NCBI GenBank assembly: GCA_033296885.1
Contig: MU863977.1
Coordinates: 1-64,000 of the forward strand
Direction of reading: 5' to 3'
Length of the DNA stretch: 64,000 bases
Origin: Triangularia verruculosa
Lineage: Eukaryota; Ascomycota; Sordariomycetes; Sordariales; Podosporaceae
How positions within the stretch are numbered: the first letter of the stretch is position 1; each line of letters opens with the position of its first letter. This document shows positions 45,416 through 55,435 of this stretch, piece after piece. The notes under the pieces were generated by a model. It made no database searches, had not been told where the DNA came from, and saw only the letters and a list, made by a program, of their open reading frames with translations. The position numbers were made by a program, and so were the translations under genes.

Positions 45416-45751
45416 AACGTGATCAGCGTCAGTGAATGGAGGTCCAAATGTGTGTCGTTCGGTAGGTAGTGTAGTTCCAGCATGGCTGCCTCAGCTTGAG
45501 CACCGACAGCGAAGAGATGAAAGCGGAGAGGAGATGTTTTTTCTGTTTTTTTGTTTTGTTTTGCGGGAAGCGGCAGGGTAAGGTGATGTTCTGGGCAATG
45601 ATATTATTCAAACTTTGGAGGCACAGGCTTGGGCTTTTGCAAGAAACTGCTGCCTGAAGTGAATCCCGCACTTCGGTCCCCATATAGTATGACACCCCAT
45701 GCATCCTTCCGTCAAATCCAAACTACAACGGGTGTCCACACCTGCTCTAAA
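45416..45751. other. Intergenic spacer
   Basis: 3' side of the previous gene up to tRNA-Asp. T-rich stretches near 45538-45561. No gene. Confidence 0.4.
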
Positions 45752-45845
45752 TCTTCCGTAGTATAGTGGTCAGTATGTGAGCTTGTCAGTATCCGCATGA
45801 ATCAAAACAACGCTCGAGACCCGGGTTCAATTCCCGGCGGGAGAG
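45752..45845 (+). tRNA. tRNA-Asp(GTC) with intron
   Basis: Acceptor TCTTCCG pairs with CGGGAGA (one G-T), discriminator G. D arm TAGTATAGTGGTCAGTA is typical of tRNA-Asp. The anticodon stem TGAGC/GCTCG encloses TTGTCA, giving anticodon GTC, with a 22-base intron after position 37. The T arm is ACCCGGGTTCAATTCCCGG. Mature length would be 72. A T-rich stretch follows and can serve as a polymerase III terminator. Confidence 0.92.
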
Positions 45846-47265
45846 AATATATATGGATGGCCATTCAGTTTTTGCCTTTATTCATTCTTTTTATATCATA
45901 CTGCTCAGGTGGTCATCCTGTACTGACCTTTTTGTTGCGCCTGGTACATGAAGACTACACCAACGAGCCCTGAGAGTAGAGCTGTACGTGTTGAATAGGT
46001 ACCTAGTTTAGAGTCTTTCAAGGAAGGAAAATGCCGTTGTAAGATGTATAGCAAAGAAATGCACCGATGCAGGATCTACTTATATTCCAACTACTGATAT
46101 AAGTACGATCAGTCTGTTTCTCACTACACCCTCCCTGGAAAGCGTGGTGAACCCGTTGCAAGTGAAGAAAGTGCCCCTACGGATCTGCCTCTCGACTCTG
46201 AGATCGGGGAGGGCGTGTCAAGGTTGAAAGATTCCACGGTACACTTGGCACTGGGTCTTGTCCAGCCACCTCAAGCAGTAGATTTTCAAACAAGGGCCGT
46301 TCTAACTAAGAAATAGGGATCATCTTTGAAACCGAGACTCAGAAACCCCCCCAGAAACCCCCTTGTCCGTTTGTGTTCCAGGTTCCCTTCAGCGGAAATC
46401 ATCTTCTGGTCAGTACCATTGCCCGAGAATGGATTATCACCACTAATTGACAGATCGTCGAGGTAACTTTTCCGTCCCGTGGCGCATTTTCATCCCATCA
46501 GTCCGATTTTGGTCAGGTATATGTATAATCTACCTCACTTGGTAGATATAGAGCTGTGGGCGCCAAGCATGTCCGTCTCAGTGCTCTACTAGAATTGGAG
46601 CAGCATGCTGCTTAATCCATCTCCCAATGAGTGCCCATGTACAGCTGTCATGATGGGGCAGCTGTACAACTGGCCTCTTGAGCTGGCTGCAGGGTTTAAA
46701 CCACACAATGGGATGTCGTCAATCCGGCAGCACGGTTGGAGACAGTTTCACGCGGTAGTGGGCCTGGTAAACAAAGGCCGACACTGAAGAGAGCAAGCAT
46801 GTGTTCATTGATCCATGTAGAAGAAAAGTTTTGATGAAGCAGTAAGCAAATGAATTACCCGTATCAGTACCATAAAGCAGCTAGTTTACCCATCCGACCG
46901 TATGACCGTACATAACACCCAACCAGACTCCAACACCAAGTGAACACCAGATCCATACCCACCATTGCCGTTAGAACGTGCTTGGAACCCATGAGCCCAC
47001 GTGTCCCCAAGCCAGTCCAACCAGCCACGACACAGATACCGGAGACCAGCGATGGGCCAGGTCTCTTCTCCAGGCCAGCCAAAATGTACTCCTAACATAT
47101 CCGCCTTCCCATTTCCCGCACCATCCCGCCGATCAAAACTAGATGTCCCGGGTCCCAGACAGGAAATATGAAAACCGATTCAAGGAAGAAAGGGCAACAA
47201 AAACACGCCAAGATAAAAAGAAAAAGGGGCAAAAGGAAATGACACGGAAAAAAAGCAAACCAGAC
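45846..47265. other. 1.4 kb spacer without a confident gene
   Basis: Contains a perfect TAGGTACCTA palindrome at 45996-46005. A minus-strand exon-like frame at about 46864-47092 with hydrophobic character is discussed in the findings but not called. Confidence 0.45.
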
Positions 47266-48626
47266 TCAAACCACACACTCAGCTTCGGCAACTCGATTTT
47301 CTCGACCATCTTCAACCATGGGCACGGGAGAAGCAGGAGCATCACCCTCATCCTTGGCAGAGGTGCTCTCCCACAGCTCAAAGCTCTCCCCGGTCCCCTC
47401 CATGGGCTCTAGGACGGCCGCTTTGAGAGAAGTTCCGCCGTTGTTGCCCATGATATCGTCGACGTTGACAGATTCGACATCGGCAAGTGTCACCCGTTGC
47501 TGACCATGCTCGCCCTCATATGGGAGCTGCTTTTGTTCTTCTGGCAGGACATGTTCTTGGTGGTGGTACTGATCAATGTCCCCTACTACTGCTTCGGCTT
47601 CTTCCTCATCCCACGGCACTAGCACTACGCTGTCCTCGGTGCATCCTTCGGCGTAATAGTCAGCCGCATTCATCTCGGCGAGAGGACCCCGCTGCTTCTC
47701 AATGATCATGTCATCGACATCAGCCATTCTAGCAGACTGTCGAGCAGAGGTCTGGGAGATGTCGTCGGCAGGCGGGATGTTCTCCTTGTCTCTCCCCTCG
47801 GCTCGATCACGGCTCTGTCGGCGCTCCGACTCCTCGTCGCTGCTAATGTCGAGCGTGCAGGTGCCGTGTTGGAGAAGATTGGTCATCTCCTGCTCTGGCG
47901 TGTCTTCGTGGATGTCAAAGAACCACGACGACTGCATGCCGCCAGTTGACAGCAGGAAGGAATCTGAGGAGGCCGGGGCAGCAGCGGTGGTGGAAACGGA
48001 CGAGGCCCGCAAAGAGCCAGAGTAGGCGGGGATGGAACCCTTGAGAGCGGCATCGAGGGAGAAAGGGACCGAGGAGCTGCCGCCAAGACCGAAGGATGGG
48101 GGATCAATCCGCTGTGTGTGGCGGCGTTTGGAAAGAATGCCAATCCGCTTGGAGCCACGGGTTGGGGAACGGCCAGCGGGGGCGGTCAGGGAACTGGGCG
48201 TGGTGATGGCGCTCAGGCGGGAAGCTGGTGATTTTGGCTGGAGAAAGGTGCGTTGCCTGGAAGAAGAGAGTTTGCTTGGGGGAAGACTGGAAGCACCGTG
48301 GAGGGTGGAAGTCGAGGCTGGTTTGGTCAACACAAAAGCGGGAGGCTTGAAGAAGGGCTTGACAAAATCGGTCCCATCAGTGTTGGCGCTTTTTGGCCGC
48401 TTGGAGAAGGTTACAGGGTCAACATTCTCAAAGTCATCTGTGTCCACCACCTCGGAAGCCTTGCGCTTGACTGGGGAGTTGGGGACGGCTGCTACAGTCA
48501 GTGTGGTGCTCACGGAATGTCAGGCACAAGGGGAACCATACCGTTCTGTCGGTTCTTGAGGCTCGTCAATGTCTTTAGCCTTGCGTGATCAAGCGGAGCA
48601 AATGGCTGACGGCTGAGGGTTGCCAT
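47266..48626 (-). CDS. Ser-rich nuclear-type protein with KEN box, unknown
   Basis: Protein of 436 residues, exons 48626-48542 and 48491-47266, intron 50 bases (gtatgg...ctgtag). The first exon supplies MATLSRQPFAPLDHARLKTL and the join continues into NSPVKRKASEVVDTDDFENV. Regions in order: a short conserved-looking N terminus, a long Ser/Pro/Lys-rich basic part with many SP/TP sites (CDK-like), a conserved-looking core SSWFFDIHEDTPEQEMTNLL and CTLDISSDEE, then GRDKENIPPADD and an acidic tail. KEN followed by PP is a classic APC/C degron context. Together these fit a cell-cycle-regulated nuclear protein such as a securin-like or mitotic regulator, but I recognise no named family. Confidence 0.78.
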
Positions 48627-50604
48627 GGTGAAATTATCGTGGCACACTACGGGGAAAGGAGGGGAAGAATGACGCTGTGTCGTGCTGCGCTGGCTAGTGT
48701 GTCCAAGCCCAATCGAATGCCCGACTCGATGGGAGGCAGAGGCCAACAAATGCTCAGGAATTGCCTGGGTCTCTTCGCAACGCTTCTCTGAGCTGAGCTC
48801 TGGCCTGCCGCGGTGTCGTGATGATAGAGCAGAACAGCAAGACGGAGGAGCAGGCGAAGGAGAGGCGAAACTGGGCCGGGGTGGGCGGGCGTGGGTAGCG
48901 CACTACTCTTATTCTGCAAGCTGGTCTGGTGGGATATGGCCACACAAAGTGATGTGCTAATGTAGTTGGATGGGCTGGCCGGGCAAAAGCGGTCACTCCT
49001 GTTCAGGCTCTGTGGCGGGTTGAGGGGTGGAAAGCGACTGGGTGGCAGTGAGGCGACCCAGACAGGTGCCAGATATCTGAGGTTGAGATGTCAGAGGAAG
49101 CGCTCGCAGACTGGGAGCTGCTGCTGTGACAGGACGGGTTGGACAAGGGGCCCGGGTTGAGATGTCGGCGTGAAGAGAGGGAACTGAGGAGGATGGACAA
49201 GCTGGGGAAGACGAGGTAGGTAGGAGGTAGGTAAGGTAGCTGCCCTGGGAGGAGGTGCCGTGGTGGAGGGCGGCGGGCGGCCTTGAGTGGTGGAAGGGAG
49301 GGTGCAGCAGCAGCCGGAGCAGCAGTAGGAGGAGGAGCAGCAGCAGCGCGAGGGAGGATTGAGTGGTACTCGGCGGCCCAGAGCTTCAGCGGTGCCCTGA
49401 TACTGTACTGTGCTGGGGGTACTGTACGATACTCGAGGTACAGTACATCAGCCTGAGGTACAGACGAGACAGAGATGAAGTAAAACTCTACGCGTAGCGG
49501 CCGTGCCGTTCGGTCATTGGATGATGGACGCAAGGGAGAGCGCTGTCCACGGGAACAAAGTTGCCCTCAAGTGCTTGCAGCAGCGTGCATGCAAGACACG
49601 GCCTGCCATTGGACAGCGGCTCTTCAGCGGACGCGGTGTGCTCCATGCGCCAACCCACGAACGAATTAACGCGTCTTGGACGATCCACTCGCTCACTCGC
49701 TGCCCAGCAAGCCAGGATCCGCGTCGCATCTTTAAGAGGCCGTGCCGATTCCCTTCTGGTCGGCACTGTGAACGTCCTCCCTCTTTCCATGCACTGGACG
49801 AGACACAGACGGCCGGCTGCTTCTTATCAGACTGAACAATAGGATATTCGGGTGGCTGGTCGAATCACTGCGGCCCTCGTTCGATTCGATGGCATCGTTG
49901 CCTCTTCCAAACATGAAGGGGCGCAGTCTCATCTCTCCCGCCTGCCTACCAGCGAGAAAGAGAGACGATCTCTTGCCAAGGCGTCAAAAGAGGAGTTGGG
50001 CAGAAGAAACAAGCGCTACGGGAGATTTCGCACAGGCTTCTTTCTTTCTTTTTATAGTGTGCCTAGGGCTGGCCGTTTGATCGTTTGGCTGTATAAGCGA
50101 GCAAGCTTAACTCGACCAACGGCCAGAGGAGGGGGAAGAGGAACCCCTCACCACCACCTGATCCCCCTCGACATCCTCCTCCCTTCCGTCATCCATGTAT
50201 CCGCCCCTGGCAGTGAGACGCAAAGCCTGGGATGGCTCACACGTTTCTGCAGGTTCGGACGCTGCAAAGCAGAAAAAGGTGATAGGAACCATCATCCCAC
50301 AGACTCTCACCTCACACTACTGCAGCTGTCAGGCGAAGTGCCTTGTCCTAGATCAGGTGTTTGTCAATCGGATGGGAAGCACCCAACAGTTGCCAGCTGG
50401 CACCCGCCTCTGCACGTGCCAAGCTTTCAAGCTTCGAGATGCTCCCCAGAAGGTTTGCACCCCTCTGTTGGATGGTCTGAGCTTCCTGTCCCAAGCCCGC
50501 CCGACATACCCTCATGAACCACCCGAGCGAGCTGTGAGCTATGAGCTGTGAGTGTGAGCTGGAGGGATAACAAGCCGACAAAGCGACTCAAACACTCGAT
50601 CAAA
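48627..50604. other. 2 kb divergent promoter region
   Basis: Upstream space between the KEN-box gene (minus) and thymidylate kinase (plus). Includes an AGGT-rich tract at about 49213-49242 and GCAGCA-type purine repeats near 49300-49350. Several open frames exist, none protein-like. Sequence is GC-rich and partly low in complexity. Confidence 0.45.
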
Positions 50605-51498
50605 ATGACATCAGCACACGATGCCACCTCTCGGCCCACCCGAGGCGCCCTCATCGTCCTCGAAGGCCTGGACCGATCAGGTAAGACGACACAGGTCAAG
50701 CTTCTCGAACAGCGATTTGTCGAGCTGGGCAAATCTGTAAAAGTAATGCGCTTTCCCGGTACGTTTCTGTTGAATCCTGTTGGGGAAGTTCGTCTTTGCC
50801 TAGGTAGCCATCTAACACTGGACCAAGACCGCACAACCCCTATTGGCCAAATGATCAACTCATACCTCACCTCTCAAACAACCATGTCTGACCACGTGAT
50901 CCACCTGCTCTTCTCGGCCAACCGCTGGGAAGCCGCCTCGCTGATTGCCTCGCTGCTGTCCCAAGGCACAACCGTCATCTGTGACCGGTACTACTACAGC
51001 GGCATCGTCTATTCGGCCGCCAAGCACAATCCCTCATTGCCGCTTTCCTGGGCCCGCTCGCCAGAAGTCGGACTCCCTCGGCCAGATCTGGTCCTGTTCC
51101 TGGATCTGGACGAACAAGAGGCCAAGAAGAGAGGCGGCTGGGGAGGAGAGGTGTACGAAAAGGCCGAGATGCAGCGGAGGGTGAGGGAGCTATTCTGGGG
51201 ACTAAGCATGGGAAAGATTGTGGGGGTGCCACACTCTGCGCTGGAGTGTGCCCCTGAAGAGGACGCAGGGGGGAAGAGCCGAGGGGGAGAAGTGGCTGTT
51301 GGTCCGCCAAGTGTGCAGACACCAGATATCACAGGGAGTGTCGAGCACCAATTTCGACAGGAAGAGGAAGATTTGCACGTGGTAGATGCCAGTGCAAGTG
51401 TCGAGGAGGTAGCTGACGAGGTATGGAAGGTGGTCAAGGATAGAGTTGAGGCGGTGGAACGGGGCGAGGTCGGCAAGGTTGTGAGACGGGTGTCGTGA
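50605..51498 (+). CDS. Thymidylate kinase
   Basis: dTMP kinase, making dTDP for DNA synthesis (yeast CDC8 equivalent). Exons 50605-50758 and 50828-51498, intron 69 bases; splicing restores FPDRTTPIGQ, the substrate-binding motif, so reading through the in-frame intron would be wrong. 274 residues, longer than the usual 210-220. P loop EGLDRSGKTTQ at 20-30, then MRFPDRTTPIG, LFSANRWE, VICDRYYYSGI and LDLDEQEAKKRGGWGGEVYE. Between RVRELFWGL and LHVVDASAS there is an extra stretch of some 60 residues of low complexity that accounts for the length. The essential role suggests steady or S-phase expression. Confidence 0.94.
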   Translation: MTSAHDATSRPTRGALIVLEGLDRSGKTTQVKLLEQRFVELGKSVKVMRFPGTFLLNPVGEVRLCLGSHLTLDQDRTTPIGQMINSYLTSQTTMSDHVIHLLFSANRWEAASLIASLLSQGTTVICDRYYYSGIVYSAAKHNPSLPLSWARSPEVGLPRPDLVLFLDLDEQEAKKRGGWGGEVYEKAEMQRRVRELFWGLSMGKIVGVPHSALECAPEEDAGGKSRGGEVAVGPPSVQTPDITGSVEHQFRQEEEDLHVVDASASVEEVADEVWKVVKDRVEAVERGEVGKVVRRVS

Positions 51499-51926
51499 TG
51501 GGGGGTGACCATAGTGGCCAGGACATGCTCAGCAAGCGATGCGATGATGAAATTGTGGCTACTGTCTGCGGAATGCAGAGTTGAACGCTATCCTGATATC
51601 TATGTTGAATGCTGGCCATCGTGATGTTGAGATCATCACCTCATACGTACAAATAAATCATGTATGTGTAGATACGCCCGCCCAAACAATGCTCCCATGC
51701 TGTGTCGGTTGCGCTGCAATGCGCTCAAGCTAGACACCCCAAAACGCCGTGTTTATCGTCTTTTATGTGAAAAGAAAAAGAGTGATAAAAAATAGAAAGC
51801 CAAAATGATACCACACCCTGTTCCCAAAGATCTTGTACCAGGCATCGCTGCCACCCATTCTGCTATTTTGTTGAAAAAAACATCAAGACGACCTAACTGG
51901 TTGTCAACGCAAAGGGGTATCATAAT
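51499..51926. other. Convergent 3' spacer
   Basis: Space between convergent thymidylate kinase and GTP cyclohydrolase genes. Only presumed 3' untranslated sequence. Confidence 0.45.
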
Positions 51927-52928
51927 TTACCGGCGGTTGACGCCAATCAAGCTCAGAAACTCGTTTCGCGTCTTTTCCTTGCTCTCAAAGCACCCCAGAA
52001 CACAGCTGGTAATGGTGCTGCTCGTCGTCTTTTCCACTCCCCTCATGACCATGCACAGATGGCTCGACTCCATCACCACCGCCACACCCTGGGGCTTGAG
52101 GACCTCCATGATGGCATGGGCCACGTCTTTGGTCAAGCGCTCCTGGATCTGCAGGCGGCGGGCAAAGAGCTCGGCAATGCGCGGCAGCTTCGAGATGCCG
52201 ATGACGGCGTTGGATGGAATGTAGCCGATGTGCATCTTGCCGGTGAAGGGCACCAGGTGGTGCTCGCACATGCTGAAGACCTCGATGTCCTTGACAATGA
52301 CCATCTCGTTGTGGCCTTCCTGGAAGATGGCGCCATTGACAATGTCTCGGACGTTTTCCTGGTACCCCTTTGTCAAGAAGAGCATGGCTTTGGCATAGCG
52401 CTCAGGCGTGGCTAGGAGACCTTCCCTGTCGGGGTCCTCGCCGACGCACTCAAGGAGGGTGCGGACGGCGCCCTTCATCTTTTCCATGCGGAGCTCCTTC
52501 TGCTCAGGAGACTCGTCTAACCTCTCCCGCGTGCCGAGACTGGGGCGGGAGAGGCCGTCAAAGTCAATAACGGGGCTGGGCGAGCGGGTCGACGTCTCGC
52601 CTGCATCTTCCGGTGTCGGAGCGGTGGAAGGCTCAGGAACCGCGGCGGAGGCGGTCGACGTCTTTCTCTTCTTCTTCTTTGGCGTGGGCTCGGGCTGGTC
52701 GCGGAAGTCGCGGGCAGGCTTGCTCATGCTGGAGCGCCTCTCCGCGTTGGTGCGGTTGCTGCTGGTGCCGTTGGCCGTGGTGGCAGTCCCCTCCTGGTCG
52801 TCGGCGCTGGCACGCTTCTTCTTGTTGCTGCCATCCTTACTTTTGGATTTCTTGGTGCGCCGGGGCTCGTTGTCGGACGAAGCGCCCGAGGGGCTGTGGC
52901 TGCGAGAGGGTGAGGCGAACTGAACCAT
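51927..52928 (-). CDS. GTP cyclohydrolase I
   Basis: Homodecameric enzyme converting GTP to dihydroneopterin triphosphate, first step of folate and tetrahydrobiopterin synthesis (yeast FOL2). Single exon, 333 residues. The catalytic domain covers about 145-333: DPDREGLLATPERYAKAM, FSMCEHHLVPFTGKMHIGYI with the zinc ligands Cys and His, SKLPRIAELFARRLQIQERL, SSHLCMVMRGVEK and TRNEFLSLI. The first 140 residues are a Ser/Lys-rich extension with TPKKKKRKTS, close to a monopartite nuclear localisation signal, and KKSKSKDGSNKKKR. Yeast and bacterial enzymes lack so long an extension. Identification is secure. Confidence 0.96.
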   Translation of the reverse strand: MVQFASPSRSHSPSGASSDNEPRRTKKSKSKDGSNKKKRASADDQEGTATTANGTSSNRTNAERRSSMSKPARDFRDQPEPTPKKKKRKTSTASAAVPEPSTAPTPEDAGETSTRSPSPVIDFDGLSRPSLGTRERLDESPEQKELRMEKMKGAVRTLLECVGEDPDREGLLATPERYAKAMLFLTKGYQENVRDIVNGAIFQEGHNEMVIVKDIEVFSMCEHHLVPFTGKMHIGYIPSNAVIGISKLPRIAELFARRLQIQERLTKDVAHAIMEVLKPQGVAVVMESSHLCMVMRGVEKTTSSTITSCVLGCFESKEKTRNEFLSLIGVNRR

Positions 52929-54013
52929 TGCGGTATATGCGCAGGGAGGATGATTCGAAGCGGGTTATCGCCGTTAGATGGGAAAGGGGGAGGGCGAAGA
53001 AGTCGTTGTTTGGTAGAAGGAGGGGGGATGGGCATTCAACGGCTTTTGTCAGACGATGGAATGGCAGGCCGATGGCGCAACTGGTCGAGTCAGGAGTAGC
53101 AGACTCCGGTCCCCCTGCTCGGCGAGTTTTTTTTCAGGACCCCGGATCCCAAACTCTGATATTTCTGTGGATACCCGAATTGTGGCGGATGACACGCAGC
53201 TCGCAGTCAAAAGTGGTCTAGACGGAAGAGGGGACAGACGGGTCAAAAGGGATCTAGGGTGTGGTCATCGATCGATGTCTTGGGTGTCGTGTTTGACGTC
53301 AGTCACCACAACAGTGTTTGCTCTGTGCATATCCGTAGCAATTGATTGATCGATGACTATACAGCGCACTCAATCTACTACACGGGCGACATTGAATGGC
53401 CGACACATGTCAGGATTGATTAGATGGTCGGATCTTAGCATTGTTGTGCCACCCACGGGCAGCAAATGTCCTACCATTGTACCCCAGACCGAATAGTCGC
53501 TCGGGGAAAAAAATTGTTTGTCTTCCCAATCTGCATCCGATACAGTAGGCTTTTACTGCCCCCACATCCACATCCACCCCGTTAGCGATGCGGGGCAGTT
53601 GGAGACAGTCTTGGCGCATATAAGCACAGGCCACCTTATTGGGATCCAGCCTTGGGATCCAGCCTTCCAAGGCCAGGCACTCAATCTTCACTCTCCAATC
53701 CTGGAGCTTTGACATTCTACATACTTCACTCTGGTTTGGCAGTGTGTGGTCTGGCTACACACTACAACACAACCTGGGACTCGGGATTAGGTAGCTCGTG
53801 GGCGGTATTACCGTCTTCCAGTTGCGCGCTGCCTAGACTCTCCCAAGGAAGCTTGGACCTCTTCGCGCACGACGCCCTCTGACGGGGCAGGGCCATTATT
53901 TCACTTTGCCCAAAGCTGATGGCTTTATCACCACCATAGGTATTCACTTTCACCCTCCCTCCCTCTCTCCCCCATCGATTCCATCAGCATCCATTCAGAA
54001 CAACAGCGCCACG
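52929..54013. other. Divergent promoter region
   Basis: 1.1 kb between GTP cyclohydrolase (minus) and TAF11 (plus). Repeated GGGATCCAGCCTT units at about 53640-53665 form a short direct repeat. No gene called. Confidence 0.45.
53640..53665. repeat. Short direct repeat
   Basis: Two adjacent copies of gggatccagcctt, in the spacer upstream of TAF11. A local slippage duplication. Confidence 0.8.
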
Positions 54014-55125
54014 ATGAACGGCACACCCAACAAAAAGCGCACCGCCGATGGAGCCAGTGCCCAGTCGCCCGCCCTCAAGCGTCGCAAGGCCTCGACCATG
54101 TCCATCTCCTCCATCCCCGGATCTGCCCATCCGCTCCGGCAGACTTCGTTCCCCCCGCCCGACGACCTTGGCGGCGTGCGATCTCCATCGGTCGATTTCG
54201 ATGCCATGAGCCACGTCTCGGGCAGCCAAGTCAGCATGAGCGTCACCGGGCGTCCTAAGAAGAAGCGCGGTCGCAAATCCAAGGCTGAGAAGGCACGCGA
54301 ACAGACTCCTTCGGTGGTCGGCGGAACCGCCAAATCAACTGCTGGGCCCGGTGGCAGTGTGGTGTCTGGCGCCGGGGGAAAGAGTACTGCACCAGGTGCC
54401 GCAGGGGGCGCAGGAGAAGATGGAGATGGCGACGAGGAGGAGGATACAGAGGTGGCCGCTACTGGCGCCGCCCTGACCAAAGAGCAGAAAGAGGAGGAGC
54501 ACAGACAGAGGGGCATGCTCATTGGCGCCTTCAGCGACGAGCAGTTCGACAGGTTCGAAAACTGGCGAGCGGCCAATCTGAGCAAAGCTGCCGTAAGAAG
54601 GGTAAGCACTGGCGGCCTCCTCCCTTACGCTTGCTTATGGCCATTCATGGTGCTAATTGACCCCTTTCGCAGCTCGTCAACGCTACCATTTCGCAATCCG
54701 TGGCAGAGAACGTTGTTATTGGCATGCGTGCTGTAGCCAAGGTGTTCATCGGCGACATCATCGAGAGCGCTCGGAGAGTACAAGGGGAGTGGATCGACAA
54801 GACGGGAGAGAAGCAGACAGATTTGCCCACGCCGCCTGCCACGGCTGCTCCGTCACCTGTAGTTACAGGAGAAGGGAGCAGCGTGCCTCAGTCTGGATCT
54901 CTGGAGCTGGGCGAGAACAATACCAACAGCACCGCTGCTCCTGTTGCCTCTGCTGAAGAGAAGCGTGGACCGTTGAGACCGGAGCACATCAGGGAAGCCA
55001 TGCGTCGCTACAAGACTGGCCTCGAAGGCGGTGGAGTGGGCATGCAGCAAATCTGGCATCAACAGCAACAGAGCGGTGTTGAGCGGTTCCCCACACGGAC
55101 CGGAGGAAGAAAAATATTTCGTTAG
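54014..55125 (+). CDS. TAF11: TFIID subunit TAF11
   Basis: Histone-fold subunit of the general transcription factor TFIID that pairs with TAF13. Exons 54014-54601 and 54673-55125, intron 71 bases, 346 residues. The first 165 residues are disordered: basic (KKKRGRKSKAEKA) then Gly/Ala and acidic. The TAFII28-type histone fold begins at EEEHRQRGMLIGAFSDEQFD and runs through RFENWRAANLSKAAVRRLVN, TISQSVAENVVIGMRAVAKV and FIGDIIESARRVQGEW. The intron sits inside the fold, and the join is seamless. A low-complexity insert (about residues 250-290) precedes the last helix, RPEHIREAMRRYKT, which is the conserved C-terminal element. Identification is secure. Confidence 0.94.
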
Positions 55126-55435
55126 GTGGGGCTCAGACATGTATGCATATTGTAGGCGTTGCGGTTTCTTGTTTTCACAGGCTTTTCAGGCGTTGCGAGG
55201 GATACACGGGACACAATCTGGGAGAGACACACGGGCATGGAGGCAAAAGAAAGGCGCACTTTGATACCCATCCAAACAAGACGCGGGAACAACAGGAGTG
55301 GTGGGCGTTGCTTTTTTTTTTTTTGATTCTGCATTTTCACTTCACATCAGGCCTCAATTCTTATGGATTATTCCGAGGCCAGGACGTTAGTTAGAGCTCA
55401 GGTATTAATTGCTACTAAAACTACCAACCATCATA
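55126..55435. other. Convergent 3' spacer
   Basis: 310 bases between TAF11 and the C2H2/cupin gene, with a T homopolymer near 55310-55323. No gene. Confidence 0.5.

Noticed and set aside
47139..47381. 80-residue hydrophobic minus-strand frame
   Set aside because: Lies mostly in the 3' end of the KEN-box gene and reflects its acidic tail in another frame.
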